Made by a program: the position numbers and the translations under genes. From NCBI GenBank assembly GCA_934101235.1, contig CAKORH010000028.1, positions 1-9,104 on the forward strand: 9,104 nucleotides of DNA. The letters run 5' to 3'. The notes below the pieces were generated by a model that saw only the letters and a list, made by a program, of their open reading frames with translations, was not told where the DNA came from and searched no databases. Below are positions 6,528-9,104 of this stretch, piece by piece. The stretch is from an uncultured Bacilli bacterium. Lineage in GTDB: Bacteria; Bacillota_I; Bacilli_A; RF39; UBA660. Numbering within the stretch: position 1 is the first letter of the stretch; every line of letters begins with the position of its first letter.

Positions 6528-7259
6528 AATATCAAAGAAACTATATAATACACTAACTACTTGGTTTAATCTTTCTAAATAAGCATAATGAGTAGCTCCC
6601 TCATACACTACTACACCAGCATCTTTAATTAAACTCTCTAATTCATATGCTCTTTTTAATGGAACAGCAGTATCAAGTGTTCCCCAAATTAGTAATGTAG
6701 GTGCTTCTATCTTTTTTATATCTTCAACCATATCTACATTAATGGATTCTACCATAACACCCCTCATTATTTCACTTGCTTTTTTATAATCACTACTTCC
6801 AATAAAATTTTTCATAATATTAGCAATCCATCTTAGTCCCCATATTTTCTTTAATTTTTTATATATTATAGTTTTTTTAGGTAACTTAGTAAGTTCTTTA
6901 CAATATGGACTTGCTAAACATACTAACTTTTCTACTTTATAAATAGATGAATATATCAAAGATATTCTACCACCAAACGAATGCCCAATTAAAATAATCT
7001 TCTTTAAACCCAACTCTACAAATAATTCATGTAATACATTACTATAATCATATACACTCCAAACTTCTTTTGGTTCATCACTCTTACCAAAACCCGGTAA
7101 ATCTATATATAAAATATTATAATATTTATTAAACTTTTCACCTAATGGCTTCATCATTTCTATATTTTGACCCCAGCCATGTAATAAAACAATAGTAGTA
7201 TCTTTATTAATATCATTATATTCATAATTAATATTAACTCCCCTAACTTTTTTAAGCAT
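6519..7259 (-). CDS. Alpha/beta-fold hydrolase
   Basis: A complete 246-residue alpha/beta hydrolase of the single-domain type, with the full set of catalytic elements: oxyanion region LLHGWG (25-30), DLPGFGKSD (53-61), nucleophile elbow GHSFGG (92-97, Ser94), acid Asp196 in WGTLDTAVP, and His224 in GATHYAYLE. No signal peptide or membrane segment is seen, so it is likely cytosolic. The substrate is unknown; esterases, lipases and C-C hydrolases all share this outline. It is the first gene of a tight operon with murF and ddl, and the murF RBS is formed by its last two codons (AAG GAG), so its translation and that of murF are linked. This suggests a role near cell-wall or envelope metabolism, but that is inference from position only. 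The ATG at 7259 has AAAGGAG (7269-7275) 9 nt upstream. The stop is TGA, which shows that TGA is not read as Trp here. Confidence 0.92.
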   Translation of the reverse strand: MLKKVRGVNINYEYNDINKDTTIVLLHGWGQNIEMMKPLGEKFNKYYNILYIDLPGFGKSDEPKEVWSVYDYSNVLHELFVELGLKKIILIGHSFGGRISLIYSSIYKVEKLVCLASPYCKELTKLPKKTIIYKKLKKIWGLRWIANIMKNFIGSSDYKKASEIMRGVMVESINVDMVEDIKKIEAPTLLIWGTLDTAVPLKRAYELESLIKDAGVVVYEGATHYAYLERLNQVVSVLYSFFDIKE

Positions 7260-7268
7260 ATAAAAACA

Positions 7269-7310
7269 CTCCTTTATACATATTATATTTTATAACTTCA
7301 ATTAATTAAA
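7269..7310 (-). promoter_or_regulatory. Promoter of the hydrolase-murF-ddl operon
   Basis: Minus strand: perfect -10 TATAAT (7287-7282), 17-bp spacer, weak -35 TTTAAT (7310-7305). The predicted +1 is near 7275, the first base of AAAGGAG, giving a leader of about 16 nt. No terminator or internal promoter was seen in the short gaps of the operon, so one transcript probably covers all three genes. Confidence 0.5.
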
Positions 7311-7347
7311 TAAAAATAATAAAAAAGTTACAAAAATAATGAAAATA

Positions 7348-7390
7348 TAGTTAAAAAACTGTAAACATGTTATAATACAAAACAGGTGAT
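7348..7390 (+). promoter_or_regulatory. Promoter and RBS of the Lys/Glu-rich protein gene
   Basis: Extended -10 TGTTATAAT at 7368-7376 with a poor -35 (TAGTTA, 7348-7353, 17-bp spacer). The predicted +1 is near 7383, immediately before the SD AGGTGA (7384-7389); the ATG is at 7395. It diverges from the wall operon promoter, with about 84 bp between the two -10 boxes. This promoter and SD support the long + strand frame as a real gene despite its low complexity. Confidence 0.6.
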
Positions 7391-7394
7391 GTAT

Positions 7395-9104
7395 ATGAAT
7401 TCTAACAAAAAAGATGTAAATGATTATTTTAAATGGATTAGACGTTATTATCTAGAATTAATGAAAAAGAAAAAAAAAGAAATAGAAAAAATCAAAAAGA
7501 AAAATGAAGAAATAGAAATAATAAGAAAGAAAAAACAACAAGAATATGAAAATGTAATAAATAATCAAATAGAATCAAAAAAAGCAAAAGTAGAAAACTC
7601 ACGTAAAAAAGTAGAAGAAAAAAAAGAAATAAAAAAGAAAACAACCCTAAAAGAAGCAACAACTAAATTAAATAACCCTACTATCAACAAAACAAGAGCT
7701 ATAAACATAGAATTAGAAAGAAAAAGAAAACTTGAAGAACAAAAGAAAAAAGATTTAGAAAAAATCAAAAAATTAAATGAATTGAAAAAATTAGAAGATG
7801 ATAAGAAAAAAAATGAAGAAAAAAAGAAACTAGAAGAAGAAAAAAAGAAACAACAAGAACGAAAGAAAAAAGTTGAAGACCAAAAGAAAAAAGATGAACA
7901 AAAAAACAAGACTAAAGAAGAAAAAGAAAATAATAATGAAGTAAATAAAGACAATTTAAAAAATAATGCTAACAATAAAAACATAAACAAGCAAGTAAAC
8001 AACGAAGAAAAAAAGAAAAACGGAACTAAAAAAGAAAACGAAAAAGAACAAAATAAAAAAACTGATAATAAAGAAAAAGAAAATAACAATGTAGCAAAAC
8101 AAGAAAACAAAGAAAAAGACAGCAAAGAAAAGGATTCAAAAGTCAAGAATGATAAAGACCAAAAAGATCTAGAAAATAATAAAGAATCAAAAATTAATAA
8201 TGATAAAACAAATGTTGAAAATAAAAAAGAAAAAGATGAAACTAAAGACAACAAAGATAAAAAAGAAATAGATGACAAAAATAAATCAAAAGAACAAAAT
8301 AAAACTACTGAAGAAAAAAATGAAAAAGTAACTAAAAAAAGTGAAAAAGAAATAGAATTAGAAAACATAGAAAAAATTGGATTAGCAAATTTTATTAAAA
8401 CAATAAACAAAAAAATAAATGATGATTATAAATCTTTAAATGATTTAGATATGGAAAATCATAGAATAACTCAAGAATTAGAAAATGCTCGCGAAGTTAG
8501 TGATATAAATAAATTAATTGATAGACTTAAAGGAAATCAAAATAAAATAGATGCTATAATAAATAGAATTAATGGTATCGAAAACGGTAATATAATAAGC
8601 GACGTATATGAATATTCTAAAGAAAAACCAAAAGAATTAAAAGAATTCATAAAAATATTAGAAAAAGAAAAAAATAATACAAGATATATTGATACTATAT
8701 ACAAACCTAACTTTAAAGATAAATTAGATTATACTGACAGAGTAAATAGAATCAAAATAAATACTAATAAAAAAGAACAAGAATTAATATCAAAAAAAGA
8801 TTCTTTTGAAAATTTAAATGATAAAGAACAAGAAAACGATAATCAAATAGAAAATTTTAATAAAAAAAGATATCATTTTGAAGATTTAGCTCTTAAATTT
8901 CAAATTTCTATATCAAATTTTGAAAATAAAGTAAATAACATTTCAGTAAAAGAAGAAGTTATAAAAAAATATTTTTTAAATGGTATAGAAATAAAAAATA
9001 ATCTACAACTAAAAAGAATTGCAATGAGCATGTATAATGAAGAAAATGGAAAATCAATAGAACAAATATATAATGAATTACAAAGTAAATTATACATAGT
9101 AGCT
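7395..9104 (+). CDS. Lys/Glu/Asn-rich coiled-coil protein of unknown function, 3' partial
   Basis: I do not recognise this protein. The frame is open for 570 codons from ATG 7395 to the window end with no stop. Residues 1-23 are aromatic and basic, including the only Trp seen (Trp14 in DYFKWIRRYYLEL). Residues 24 to about 180 are charged KKK/EEE heptad-like sequence likely to form a long coiled coil. Residues about 180-316 are an almost purely K/E/D/N/Q stretch with few hydrophobic residues, likely disordered. From about 320 the composition becomes ordinary, with regular Leu/Ile/Phe/Tyr (for example GLANFIKTINKKI and YIDTIYKPNF), suggesting a helical folded domain. No signal peptide, membrane segment or catalytic motif is visible in the part present. 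A clear promoter and RBS precede it. It could be structural, cytoskeleton- or division-associated, or a scaffold; none of these can be supported over the others. The long minus-strand frames opposite it are by-products of its purine-rich coding strand. Confidence 0.8.
   Translation, partial: MNSNKKDVNDYFKWIRRYYLELMKKKKKEIEKIKKKNEEIEIIRKKKQQEYENVINNQIESKKAKVENSRKKVEEKKEIKKKTTLKEATTKLNNPTINKTRAINIELERKRKLEEQKKKDLEKIKKLNELKKLEDDKKKNEEKKKLEEEKKKQQERKKKVEDQKKKDEQKNKTKEEKENNNEVNKDNLKNNANNKNINKQVNNEEKKKNGTKKENEKEQNKKTDNKEKENNNVAKQENKEKDSKEKDSKVKNDKDQKDLENNKESKINNDKTNVENKKEKDETKDNKDKKEIDDKNKSKEQNKTTEEKNEKVTKKSEKEIELENIEKIGLANFIKTINKKINDDYKSLNDLDMENHRITQELENAREVSDINKLIDRLKGNQNKIDAIINRINGIENGNIISDVYEYSKEKPKELKEFIKILEKEKNNTRYIDTIYKPNFKDKLDYTDRVNRIKINTNKKEQELISKKDSFENLNDKEQENDNQIENFNKKRYHFEDLALKFQISISNFENKVNNISVKEEVIKKYFLNGIEIKNNLQLKRIAMSMYNEENGKSIEQIYNELQSKLYIVA

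Noticed and set aside
6515..6553. Upstream ATG for murF at 6553
   Set aside because: Lies within the hydrolase coding region and lacks an SD, whereas ATG 6514 has AAGGAG at ideal spacing and begins a normal hydrophobic N-terminus.
7565..8410. Long minus-strand open frame encoding a Ser/Phe/Leu-rich sequence
   Set aside because: It is the exact antisense of Lys/Glu codons in the + strand gene, has no SD or promoter, and its F/S-only composition is what reversed AAA/GAA codons give.
8900..9097. Short minus-strand open frame at the right end
   Set aside because: Antisense of the same + strand gene, with no supporting RBS or family resemblance.
1..9104. Alternative genetic code with TGA as Trp
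   Set aside because: Trp is TGG in all the genes and the hydrolase ends at TGA with the murF RBS directly overlapping, so TGA acts as a stop.
1..9104. CRISPR array, tRNA/rRNA, transposase, phage or defence genes
   Set aside because: None was seen on either strand; apart from the kinase and the Lys/Glu-rich protein, the genes are ordinary metabolic or wall genes.

Overview
The window is very AT-rich (about a quarter G+C by eye) and gene-dense. Start sites have strong Shine-Dalgarno (SD) sequences, and TGA is used as a real stop: it ends the hydrolase gene, with the next gene's RBS overlapping it. Together with complete peptidoglycan-precursor enzymes, this suggests an AT-rich, walled Firmicutes/Bacilli-type bacterium using the standard bacterial code. 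An uncultured gut lineage of the RF39/Erysipelotrichales kind or an AT-rich clostridium would fit. It does not suggest a wall-less mycoplasma that reads TGA as Trp. The taxonomic placement is inference.

Layout, left to right. (1) 1-1646, minus: a multi-pass membrane hybrid histidine kinase, cut off by the window edge in its receiver domain. It lacks the phospho-accepting His, the ATP-lid glycine motif and the receiver's acidic pair. (2) 1702-3426, minus: a complete AMP-forming acyl-CoA ligase-type enzyme with a GTG start. (3) 3427-3754: a 328-bp gap with two items of interest. One is a probable ~110-nt small RNA on the minus strand (3570-3684) with its own extended -10 promoter, complementary ends and a U7 tract. 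The other is a pair of 10-bp direct repeats, 21 bp apart, just upstream of the ligase. (4) 3755-7259, minus: a compact wall-precursor operon transcribed alpha/beta hydrolase -> membrane-anchored MurF-type ligase -> D-Ala-D-Ala ligase, with 4-nt and 15-nt gaps. (5) 7260-7394: a divergent promoter region. (6) 7395-9104, plus: at least 570 codons of a Lys/Glu/Asn-rich, largely coiled-coil or disordered protein of unknown function that runs off the right edge.

How the parts relate: Ddl makes D-Ala-D-Ala and MurF joins it to UDP-MurNAc-tripeptide, so these two act in sequence. Here the MurF-type enzyme carries N-terminal transmembrane segments in place of the usual soluble substrate-binding domain. 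The hydrolase is translationally coupled to murF, but its substrate cannot be told. The acyl ligase and degenerate kinase follow on the same strand, with their own probable promoters. Several promoters share an extended -10 (TGTTATAAT) placed so that the predicted transcript begins at, or a few bases before, the SD.
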